Shown here one piece after another: positions 54,960 through 64,000 of a stretch of DNA of 64,000 bases. The stretch comes from Gracilaria gracilis. Its lineage: Eukaryota > Rhodophyta > Florideophyceae > Gracilariales > Gracilariaceae. The translations under genes were made by a program, and so were the position numbers. Positions within the stretch are counted from its first letter, which is position 1. Each line of letters starts with the position of its first letter. The stretch covers positions 62,001 through 126,000 of the forward strand of contig JARGSG010000199.1 in NCBI GenBank assembly GCA_030374805.1, in the 5' to 3' direction. The notes beneath the pieces were generated by a model. It searched no databases, was not told the DNA's origin, and was given only the letters and a program-made list of their open reading frames with translations.

Positions 54960-55900
54960 ACCTTCTATAACAATTGGTACGCCCCTCTACGAGACGGCCG
55001 TCGTTTGAAGGGCTTCGAATGTTCAGTAGTTTCAGAAGCGGCAGCAAGGTAACTGGTCCGTGGCTGAACCGGTGTTTTCTCTGCATGTTCAGCAGGCAGG
55101 CGTTCAACGCCACTAAACCTAGCCTCCACATCAAAGTAATTTCAAAGCTGTTGGTTACGTTCCTCACGATGAAGAATGTTACTGGACTCAGTGCTATCAA
55201 TCTCCTCGGCCATACGCTGAGCCTCGCGCTCTCTCTGCTCTAAGTTGGAACCAGAACGGTCAATCTTGGTGGTGTACTCAGTCTCATCAAAGGTGGGATT
55301 CACGCCAAACTAATCTCGATTGAACTGAAACTGATCCGAGCTACGGGTGCTCCTACCATTGGTGGCACGATCGACATACTTCAGCTCATCAGCGTTTTTG
55401 CCAGAGCGCGACGTGGAAACAAGCGAAATGAAGGCACCAAAGTTATAAAAGCGCTTCAAGTCCTACCAACACGCACAGAGGCGCGCGAAATCTCAGCATC
55501 GGTCGCAAAGCCTTAGGCATGTCTGGTTTCGCCAGCGACAAATCCAGCATGGCGGACAGATGCGAAGGCACAGAAGTGACGCAAGTGAGCATGCGTTTGG
55601 CCATGGGACCTTGCATATCATGGACCACAACGGGAGAAGAGGGCATGTGTGAAATGCGCACATATCGTAACTCCAGACACAGTTCCTGCTTGTTGGACGG
55701 ACGCTCAGTGCCAGAAACAATCCGTGATACGTGACCGGGTGCGCCTTGACGGTGGCTTGTTTAGCAATGAGAATGGTGAACATGGTGATGATGGCATGGT
55801 CTCCCACCCCGGTGAAGGCGAGCATGTTAGGCTTCTGTCGCGGACGAGGGTGCGATGTAGAGTGGACTCGTCTAGCCCAGGAGGCTTTCCGTGTACTCAT
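54960..55900 (-). pseudogene. Ataxin-2/Pbp1-like fragment (LsmAD domain)
   Basis: Ataxin-2 proteins act in RNA granules with poly(A)-binding protein. On - the LsmAD domain is clear at about 55,430-55,150: ADELKYVDRATNG, DQFQFNRD (TAG) FGVNPTFDETEYTTKIDRS, REREAQRMAEEID. The preceding part (about 55,880-55,690: ITMFTILIAKQATVKAHPVT, YHGLF) fits a degraded Sm-ATX domain. After LsmAD the same frame continues with further stops (TGA near 55,142; TAG near 54,966) through a polar linker (FSGVERLPAEHAEKTPVQP). In this frame the linker leads towards the PUF repeats, so the two may be one fused gene or two abutting fragments. Confidence 0.7.
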
Positions 55901-55904
55901 GAAG

Positions 55905-56290
55905 GAAGAAGACACACGAAAGGGAGCTCAAACAAAGAAAACTGGAGAGAACCGGGGAGGAGACGGAGTTGGGGGATTCTGGTGCGGGAGGAGGGGCGCT
56001 AGAAATAGGTGAAAGGAATAGAAAACGACGCGCTTGAAGCACACAAGCAGCGCATAAAAACAAACAGGCACGAGAGACAGACAAATGCGCGCTCGACAAT
56101 CGCAGCGCGCACACACAAGCAAACAACGGTACGCGGTTCGAAGGCGAAAAAAAGTAGGAAAATGCGCTTACCAAACAAGGAGCGGACTTCGGTTTCCCGG
56201 AAAGGAAAGCACGATGAGGGGAAAATGGGGTGGGAAAGAATTAGGGGGAAGGGGGGAGGTGGAGAGAGAGAGCAGGCAAGCACGGGGGCG
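55905..56290 (+). repeat. Purine-rich low-complexity tract
   Basis: Long A/G-rich stretch on + (GGGAAGGGGGGAGGTGGAGA near 56,250). Frames in it are compositional, not genes. It separates the Ataxin-2-like and PDCD2-like fragments. Confidence 0.6.
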
Positions 56291-56473
56291 GACAACACTC
56301 GCCCACACCCGCAGGCGGGAAAAGCTTGCACTCAACTAGCAGCCGAAATCAGCGCTTGACCCGTGCACTCGGCGCGTAAACGGCCACCAGATAATTCACT
56401 GTAGGCACTGTCAGAGTGCGGTTTTGGGAAACGCCGTGCTGAATGGGTTGCGCAGCGGCTTCGGTGCGGTGCG

Positions 56474-57600
56474 TCAGGCGTTGGTGGAAGGCCGTACCCA
56501 CTCGAACTCGCGCAAGTACTCGCTGCCGCGGCTGCAGCTGTTCTCGCAGCAGTACACGCAGAAGGTGGTCTAGTGTAAGTTGTCGCGCAGGCGCGTGTCC
56601 CGTCGTTCGATGGTGGCGTCCCGCCCGCCGCGTTCACAGATATAGTACAGAAGATGCGTCATCACCAACTCGAACATGCCACTGCTGCCATAAGACTGGC
56701 AATCTGGCACCTGATCCCATTGACTGGCGCTGCCTCCCCACAACGTGCGGCTCGCTTGCTCGTAGCGAATCAGTTGGTTTGATGCAGACGATACTATCTT
56801 GCAGAAGCGGTCGTACATAACGTCTGTGGTGCTGCCTTTGCAAGGCACGAACAGATCTTCCGGTTGTTCGCTTTCGTCCGCGTCTTGGAAGATGCCTCTC
56901 ACTTGCATATGATGTACGTGCGAGCTTTGCGAACGATTCTTATCGCCATTGTCGTCTTTGTCATCGTACGAGTCAGATAGTGACACATCTCGGTGCACAT
57001 CTGTCACAATCTCCACCTCGTTGATCTGCAGCGACTGAAGACTTTGCACATGGTTCGATTTGCTGTTGGCACACTGCTGCTTATGACCGTTCTTCGAGAG
57101 ACTCGTCTGGCAAAATTTGTCGAAGTACGTGACGCGTCGATAGCCGCCACACATCATCTGTCCCAGAAAGCCGCACACATCGCAAACGTTCTCCAAATTG
57201 TGCCCCACACTCACATTGTGCCCCTCCTCCGCATCCCATGCATAAAACTGGTTTCGTCTAGGCAGCTGTGTGCGTAGCACGCGCACGCATTGCGTCGACC
57301 GCGCGCAACCGCCGTGGATGCAGTTCACGAACGTCAAAACACGATGAAACGCGTTGTCATGTCCTACCACCTGCTTCTCCAATGGCGCGTAGACCTGAAG
57401 TAAGAACCGCTGCGTGTGCCACAAAAGTTGCATCTCGGTGCCGAGGGAGGGCCTGTTGGGCAGCCTGAGTAACCACACTGGCAATCCATCGGCCTTGGAC
57501 GCAAAGCTTGACCCTGAGTTGGTCCGCTCGTCACATGGCTCCGCGAAGCTAAGCACGGCATTTTGAAAGCACTTACCGTTGGCTATGGCCGACAGCCGTT
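56474..57600 (-). pseudogene. PDCD2/TSR4-like protein (uS5 chaperone family), decayed
   Basis: PDCD2 proteins escort ribosomal protein uS5. On -: AVLSFAEPCDE (family N-terminus), FASKADGLPVWL, FLLQVYAPLE, NAFHRVLTFVNC, QLPRRNQFYAWD, a MYND-like zinc finger CDVCGFLGQMMCGGYRRV then FCQTSLSKNGHKQQC, acidic linker, and the PDCD2_C region LIRYEQASRTLWGG, VPDCQSYGSSGMFELVMTHL. TAG at 56570-56572 is followed in phase by FCVYCCENSCSRGSEYLREF and a stop at 56474, the usual end of the family. Several zinc-binding Cys are changed (MYND ligands to Tyr and Phe; the first CxxC lost). No ATG is obvious. Long open frame but decayed. Confidence 0.82.
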
Positions 57601-57981
57601 GTCGGCGAAACAAGACTGACGACGGGCAGACGTCATCATCGACCGCCACCGTCGTTGTACATTTTTTCGATTCAGCGATGGCGAAGCTGAGCAACGTGTG
57701 CCCGTTGTCGTATGAGGCGTATCAGGCCACCGAGCTGCTGGTTGGCGCTTCGGCTGTATGCAGGGAAGCACCGCCGCTGCGCAATCGCTTGTTTCCCTGT
57801 CGCTGCACAATGAAGCACACTGGAAAATGTTGGAGTACTCCTCCCTCTCCTCTTTCTCGTCCGTCATGTGACCTCAACGGCTGCTATGCAGCTCTTAATT
57901 TGATTGCAGACGCCCTTTCCTTAACCTCTTGCAGTGTTTGCACGGCTGGTGAACCAACTATGACATGGCGGGTGAGTAATT

Positions 57982-58170
57982 ATGGTTACTGGCGGCGTTG
58001 GGTACATTGGCTTTTACACAGTGTTGGGGCTGGTTTCGTCGGGTTCTAGTACCGTAGTGGTGGGCAATTTGCACAATTCTTCAGAAAAGTCGGTCACTGG
58101 AGTCAAGGATATCACAGGATACCCGGGTATCGTTGTGTTCCGCCTGGTTGATTGCTTCCCGTTGGCATAG
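57982..58170 (+). pseudogene. UDP-glucose 4-epimerase (GalE) N-terminal fragment
   Basis: ATG 57982: MVTGGVGYIGFYTVLGLVSS contains the Rossmann NAD-binding motif (TGGxGYIG), followed by VVVGNLHNSSEKSV, matching the DNLxNSSxES block of GalE. It ends after about 60 of ~340 residues at a stop, just before the gypsy fossil begins. The invariant Asp of DNL is Gly. The fragment lies on the opposite strand to the PDCD2-like piece. Confidence 0.8.
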
Positions 58171-58219
58171 GACCTGTAAATCAGACAGATGAGCTATTTC
58201 GATTGTTTGCGGACATGTA

Positions 58220-60860
58220 AGATGGCCATCTTGGAACGATTGCGGCAGCAAAGCACTGCATCCATTTGGAACCAGGCACTAAGCCTATATTCCAGATGCC
58301 GTACCGTGCCGGACCCGCTCAGAGAGACCGTGAACGTAAGGAAGTAACGCGGCAACTAGCCAGTGGTTTCATTGAACCTTCATCGGCAGAGTGGGCCAGT
58401 CCGGTCGTGTTTGCACTAAAGAAGGACGGCAGCCTTCGCTTCTGCGTTGACTACCGCTGACTGAATATTACGATCGTGCGGGACACACATCCACTACCCC
58501 GAATGGACGAGTGCATCGACTCCTTAGGAGATGCACAAATGTTCTCCACTTCGGACGCCAACAGTGGTTATTGGCAAACCGAAATGGATGAAGCCGACCA
58601 GGACAAAAGGACGTTCACATCCCATATGAGACTCTACGTTATTGAAGGATGCCATTCGGACTCAAAAACGCACCAACTACTTTCCAGCGTGGTCTCGATA
58701 TCATCACTTCACGTGTGAAATGGCAGTACGCAACTGGTATATCTTGATGAAGTTATCATCTATTCCCGGACGGTTGAAGAGCATTATGACCATTACAGAC
58801 CATACTTCATATGCTTCGTCCGGCTGGTGTTACTATCCGACTGGACAAGTGCTACTTTTTCAGTGGCACGGTGGAATATCTAGGCCACGTAATCTGACCG
58901 GGAAAGCTTCAGGTGTCTCTCAAGACGCAGAATGATATCAAGCAGGCTAAACCGCCCACGACCCAGACGGCGCTCCGATCGTTCTTGGGGCTCTGTAATG
59001 TCTTCCGCCGGTTCTTCGCGAACTTCGCTCGAATTGCGGCTCCATTGAACCGCAAGTTGGGGAAAGGGCAACCCACAAAGTTCGAGACATTACCAGATGA
59101 TCCTTTCTGCGAGTCCGTACGGAAAGATATCGGCAACGATGTCACTCTTTTCGACATTGACCGAAACGGACTCATAGTGTGCAAAGCCCCACTGGATGGT
59201 GCCATCTAGAAAGTCGTACCTGCATCACTGCAGGCACGCGTCCTCTACTCGGCACATTACCCCCGTCTGATCGGCCATCCGGGTTCCACTCGGATGTATG
59301 AGAGTCTTCGTCGAGACTTTTACTGGGCGCATATGGCCAATGACGTATCCCAGACCGCACGGGACTGTCGCACATGCCCGGTGACGAAAATAACACGATT
59401 CAAGTCGCAGAAGCTGTTGAAGCTGTTCCCGGCCGCCGGTCCGCTGGAATTCGTCGCGATGGACATTTTCGGTCTATTCACAATGTCTGTAAACGGTTAC
59501 CAGTACATACTGGTTATAACCGATCGGTTTAGCAAGATAGCTCGTTCTATACCCATGCAGTCAACTACAGCTCCCGCTGTGGCGAAATCCTTCTTGGAGA
59601 ACTGGATGTGCCCGTACGGAATCCCCATGTATCTGCTAACCGATAACGGAACTCAATTTTTCTCTGAGTTCTTCGAGACAGTGTGCACCGCTTTCGGAAC
59701 AAAACACTTACTAATGACTGCATACCATCCGCAAACGAATGGTGAGGCCGAACAGTTCAACAAGACACTCGTGGAGAGGTTACGCCATTACATAGCGGAT
59801 CATCAGAACACTTGGCACGCGTATGTGCAATCTCTTACGTACGGCTACAACCTACAGGTCCATTGACCTCTCGGTGCCGCACCGTTCGACGTCGCGCTAA
59901 GACGTAAGCCACCGAGCGTTATGCTCGATGAGCCCAGTACGTCATTGAACCCAACGACGCCTACAAGGCCCACTGCCGCTCGGTTAAAACGCTACACGCT
60001 CAAGCTCTTACAGGCCACGCTCCAGACCGCTCGGACAAAGTTGACCCGCGCCCAACAGCGCTTTAAGGAAAACTTTGATAATGCAGTTCGGTACACGCCG
60101 AGCTTTACCCCTGGGGAAGAAATGTTCGTTGACCGACCGAACTATAAGAACGAAGAGAAAGACCTTACGGATCAGGAACGTACGTGTTGGAAGCCATTAC
60201 CGAAGACGATTGGCCCGTTTAAGGTTGAATTCGCAACGGATGCTACTGTCACTCTGAACCAAGACGGTATTCACAACACCGTCAGTATGGACAGAGTGAC
60301 CAAAGCTCTAACCGCACGGCCAACAACCACACCGGTTTCTTCCAAACGGACACGCTTTACAGTAGCTGCCAACTCTGAGGGACCGTATGCGCACGAGCCC
60401 GTCGACGACTAACCTACCCCACCACCCAGAACAGTTCCGAGCGTGGTAGAACGTGTCGTCGACCATCGCGACACTCCGAACGGGCAGGAATATCGCGTAC
60501 GATGGGATGGGTACCGCACCGATCAGGATACCTTCGAACCACCGGAACACATCCCCCAACGCTTCATCTCACGCTATTGGCGTTGTCGAAACCCCTCGGT
60601 ATCGGCGACACCTTAAGGAGGGGGAAGTGCGGATCGGAGATCCGAGATCGTACGTACTGGCACAAAAGCGGTGAAGAGTCACGGGACACCAAAAGGCGCC
60701 GCCACTACGTTATCATTGGGCGGCAAACCGCTACCAACGTACGCCTATTGGTCAATTACTTTTCTATTTTTACAAAACGCCGCCTTTTTCCACAACGGCA
60801 CACGCAGAATGACACGCTATTGCCCCACAGGTCATCACAAACAATCACAAGTCTACTTAG
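58220..60860 (+). mobile_element. Ty3/gypsy chromovirus fossil with chromodomain
   Basis: Parts on +: reverse transcriptase about 58,260-58,900 (EPGTKPIFQMPYRAGP, SPVVFALKKDGSLRFCVDYR), RNase H remnant about 58,920-59,200, integrase zinc-binding part near 59,260-59,390 and a well-kept integrase core to 59,866 (MDIFGLF, TDNGTQFFSEFF, YHPQTNGEAEQFNKT), a C-terminal region, and a chromodomain about 60,440-60,590 (VERVVDHRDTPNGQEYRVRW, DGYRTDQDTFEPPEHI). A purine tract AAGGAGGGGGAAG precedes TG at 60628, the likely start of the 3' LTR. gag and the 5' LTR are missing. Broken by several interruptions, mainly in the RT half. Confidence 0.9.
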
Positions 60861-62843
60861 GAAAGGAAGCTACAAGTACGCATGGTCAACTGTGCAGTCT
60901 TCTTCCAACCGGGCCTCGTAATGCTGCGTCCACGAGTACCCCACGGAGAGGCACCACGTCCCACAGCGGAACCACCACGCGAGCCTGAACCGGCCTTCGT
61001 CGGTTGGAATTCCAAGGGGGTCCCAGGCCACCGCGAAGTGGCCACAACCTTCTTATTCCCACCCGACGTACTGCCCGATTGGCTAGCGGGTTGAAGAGCG
61101 GGCTCTATGAGGTGTTCTTCAACCGTCACGGTCTCCGTTCCCTCTTGATCTCCGCCAAGAGATGACATGGGATCCTCCTCGACCGCCGGAGCCACCTCCT
61201 TCTGCGGAGTCTTTCCTTCGGGAGCCGCATTCGTACCACTCGGTCCTGCGCCGTCACCGGATTGGCCTTCACCTTCAGGATTATCCCCGGACGGAACATT
61301 GGGCTCAATCAGCTTGAAGTCCTTGAAGAAGGACCCAGCCGCTTGGCGCATATTCTTAACGATGTGGTCGGCGATACGTTCCGCCTCGGCCTGCTGCCCT
61401 ACGCCTTCATAAGACTTAGTTCACCAGCTCCTCCAACGGCGGCGCGAACGTCGACATTGGCGTTCCATCCACACCGGGCGTCCGAGTGCGGACTGATACT
61501 GTCCACAATGGCGAAGCCAGACTCGTCCCAAGATTTCCGACCGGATCCTCCCTGCACTCCTGCCTCCACAACGATCTTCGCTTCAATGGTTGTAACCATC
61601 GGAGTCAGTAGTGCCGCCATGTCCTCAAAGTCCTGCGCTATGAACCCATGCGGGAAGAAGTCCGGTACGGTTTTTAAAGGCCAGGGGGGAAGACTCTCCG
61701 GACCTTTCAGGACACGAGTGATTGGCGTCGCTACCGAACCGGTTGAAAGCATCGCCGAGAACGTAACGGAGTAGTAGTCGTACCACAGAAGTCCTGGGGT
61801 CTTATCCCAATCGGTCTCCAACGAATCATGCAGCAGTTTCTCGCCGACCTGCGGAGAGAACACGGTGCCACGAAGAACGTTCTGGAGTCCCATCTCGGCC
61901 AGGATACACACCAATTTGTACAACATCGGAAACAACCGCCCGTACTTGGTCTGACCGTTCTTATGGTACAGCAGATCGTCTCCCGCGCAGGTAAAGACCT
62001 CAATCCCTTCGTTGGCCGCCTGGAGAAACGCCACGAAGGCAAACACGGCCCATTCGGCATACACGACCTAACGGACGACATCCTGCATAGGCGACCCTTT
62101 GAGGAGCTCTTCCGAATGGTATGCCAATACGGACGGAGTCGGTACGGATAGGTTGCGGGACACATCGAGACTGGTCCACACTTCGTTCGTGGAGCAGTAT
62201 AAGTCCGATCGACGATGGACGGGGATGTCGATGAATTCGACGTCATGCCAACCGTACTGAAACCCATGGGACACCCTAATGCGCGCCTCCGTCGCGGCGT
62301 TACTTCCCCATCGTTGACGGTCCAGCCAGTACAACTTGTCGTACGGTGGCTCGGACATCACCAACCCGAGCGGATTCATTTCCTTCTCGGGGAAGGGCGA
62401 ATCGTATGAGCAGCAATGGAACAGACACTGCAACGCATCCTGATAGACCTCTTCCTCCGGTCAGAGCAGATACAACATATCGCTTCGCCCGTAGGTCTCT
62501 TCGTCTATACGTCCGATCACACCAGGCAGGTGGTTCCAGCGGGCCTGCCAAGCTTCGAGGCTTGTCCGTTTCCGATTGCGGATCGCCATATCCCACATCG
62601 GTAGTGCCGTCGGAATCGAAGCGAAACGCTCGCTGTCAAAGAATCCCTTCTGGGCGTATTCCAAAAAGGATAGCGGAAGCTGCTTCCTCCGGCGAGGAGC
62701 GGTAAAGCGCGACAAAAACGGTGATCATACTTCTGACCAGGTAGCGGGACCGAACGGAACAATGTCGATGGTGTGGCAGAGCCACTTGGGTTCGGCGCCA
62801 TTGCGTGCGTAGGGTTGGATGCGGAGTGAACCGATTCGGGCAT
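60857..62843 (-). mobile_element. Broken virus-coat-like ORF of unknown family
   Basis: A minus-strand protein of roughly 620 readable residues starts MPESVHSASNPTHAMAPNPS (62843) and includes RNHLP-like, GWHDVEFIDIPVHRRS and ETDWDKTPGLLWYDYYSVTF stretches. A Gly/Pro/Ser-rich tail in an overlapping frame ends near 60,857 (GEGQSGDGAGPSGTNAAPEG). Large size, absence of enzymatic motifs and a low-complexity Gly/Pro tail remind me of capsid proteins of totivirus-like dsRNA viruses, but I cannot confirm this. A gag of some retroelement is the alternative. It is broken in about three or four places, so treat it as a fossil. Confidence 0.35.
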
Positions 62844-62861
62844 GTCACCGCTCGGCTTGCG

Positions 62862-62869
62862 CTTTTATA
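62862..62869 (-). promoter_or_regulatory. TATA box before the coat-like ORF
   Basis: TATAAAAG on -, only about 20 bases before the first ATG of the ORF (62843). The spacing is short for a separate host promoter. Confidence 0.4.
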
Positions 62870-62871
62870 GG

Positions 62872-64000
62872 AGAAGGAGAAGGATAACGCGACGACGCGG
62901 TACTTGAGGTATCACCGACCGTTTAAAATGGCCACGAAGCTTATGTCGCCGTACAGGCACCGCGCGGACGAAATGTCAGTTCTGGTTTAATTTTATTGGA
63001 AACGCCAGGGCTGACGTTCTGCCATCATCTCCAGGCACGCTACACTCGTTTCGTCATCGCGCGCCTCCAATTTGGACAGGCTGCGCCTCCCCTCTGCGAA
63101 CAACACTTGCCCGTACGGTCATGATGAGCGCGGACGGTCCCTCGACCGTCAGCATCTTTACGAACGAGGATTACCGTTTCGGACGCGACGCAATCGCACA
63201 GCCGGACAACCGACCGCTAAGGAACCACCCGCCAGTCACTCTCCCTCGAGACTTACTATGCACACCGATTCGGACACCCGCCGGACGTTCTCCTTCTAGA
63301 CGGACCGTACGTGCCGATTCGGATACCCGCACGCCTTCACTGCGATCAGCATCTGTCGTTATGCCCCCTCGTACGTATCACGGTGAGGGCTACCCGGAGA
63401 GTCCATTCGTACAGTAGCTGCCACAGGCGAATTGGGAAAATTGGGCGTGGCTTCGCCCCGCCCTTTCCAGGCAAACTTTCCGGAAGCGGATGCTGCGGGT
63501 TCCCATTCACCGTACGGACTCCGTGCGTACTTGGTGCGTGTTACCGAACGAATAACGACAAACGCACACCTCGCGGCCGGCGGGGCTGACAACTTGTAGG
63601 CTCCGCAAAGGACGCTCTGTATGGTGACCTTCGTGGACGCCCCATAGGACGAAATGTGTACCTCCGATCGGACTTGGGCGTATGCAGTGTCGAGGACGTC
63701 GACGGTGCTCAAACGAGCGCCTGTGATCTGAACAGTTATGCGCCGTTGCCTAAGTTCCGGGTGACGCGTCATGCGTCTTCGATCCGCCGTTCGAGCACCA
63801 GCGCGTATCGTGCCGCCCGGTTTAGACCCTATCATATGTACACACGCTCCTTTCGTCGCTCCCGCTCAGAAAATATTGACATGGCCTCGCTCCGCCCTTC
63901 TCGGGAAAATTTCCGAACGGATGCGATGGCGTCCTCTCGGCCAGGCGGACCTAGGCGTAGCAACTTGGCGACGGTATGCGGCGCTCCGAGGGCGGAGTGC
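62872..64000. other. Right end of window, nothing identified
   Basis: GC-richer DNA. A 159-codon minus frame (63359-63835, RITVQITGARLSTVDVLDTA) has no recognised motif. Short diverged direct repeats: CGATTCGGAYACCCGC near 63,269 and 63,320; TGGCTTCGCCCCGCCCTT near 63,448 against TGGCCTCGCTCCGCCCTT near 63,885. Possibly part of a further element that continues past the window. Confidence 0.4.

Noticed and set aside
27761-57600. Nuclear stop-codon reassignment as explanation for in-frame stops
   Set aside because: TAA, TAG and TGA all occur inside decayed frames, and intact ORFs here end normally with them; conserved residues are also lost in the same genes.
63359-63835. 159-codon minus frame at the right end as a gene
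   Set aside because: No recognisable motif; GC-rich DNA gives long chance frames.

Overview
The window looks like a gene-poor, transposon-packed nuclear region of a eukaryote. A red alga is my best guess. That is inference from several things seen together: short spliceosomal introns (55 nt) in otherwise intron-poor genes, PIF/IS5-type DNA transposons beside Ty3/gypsy and Ty1/copia elements, and a plant/algal-type PEP carboxylase fragment. I saw no rRNA, tRNA or CRISPR. All calls are from reading by eye; no search was run.

Layout. 1-5.4 kb: a decayed Ty3/gypsy fossil and its debris. 5.4-9.2 and 10.9-15.8 kb: two direct copies (A and B) of one DNA transposon family. Each has a spliced DDE transposase on + and a divergently transcribed accessory ORF of unknown function on -. 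Copy B is complete with inverted ends and a CTG target duplication. 15.9-19.3 kb: two paralogous membrane glycoprotein genes (minus strand), both frameshifted. 20-26.4 kb: a young, nearly whole copia-type element with 192-bp LTRs and a GTAGA target duplication. 27.8-30.8 kb: a large DDE-like/C2H2 transposase-like gene with a single stop. 33.5 kb: a fold-back repeat. 34.3-36.6 kb: a third, more distant membrane glycoprotein gene, cut near its 3' end by a 936-bp terminal-inverted-repeat element; the reading frame resumes exactly after it.

36.9-40.9 kb: a MITE, a decayed PIF transposase (-) and an intact PIF/Harbinger transposase (+). 41.8-46 kb: remains of host-like genes, namely a dsRNA-binding/3'-5' exonuclease gene, a Rab6-like GTPase and a coiled-coil protein. 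46.4-52 kb: a 147-bp MITE and a 5.3-kb transposon, both sitting in one unidentified minus-strand gene. The large transposon carries a PEP carboxylase fragment and other GC-rich coding debris, so it looks like a gene-capturing element. 53-58 kb: a SANT-type transposon ORF, then fragments of PUF, Ataxin-2-like, PDCD2-like and GalE genes side by side. 58.2-60.9 kb: a broken chromodomain gypsy element. 60.9-62.8 kb: a broken, unrecognised virus-coat-like ORF. 62.9-64 kb: nothing identified.

Two themes stand out. First, several insertion boundaries can be called to the base because flanking duplications and host reading frames agree. Second, many decayed host-like genes keep one reading frame over hundreds of codons yet contain in-frame stop codons, so substitutions outnumber indels.
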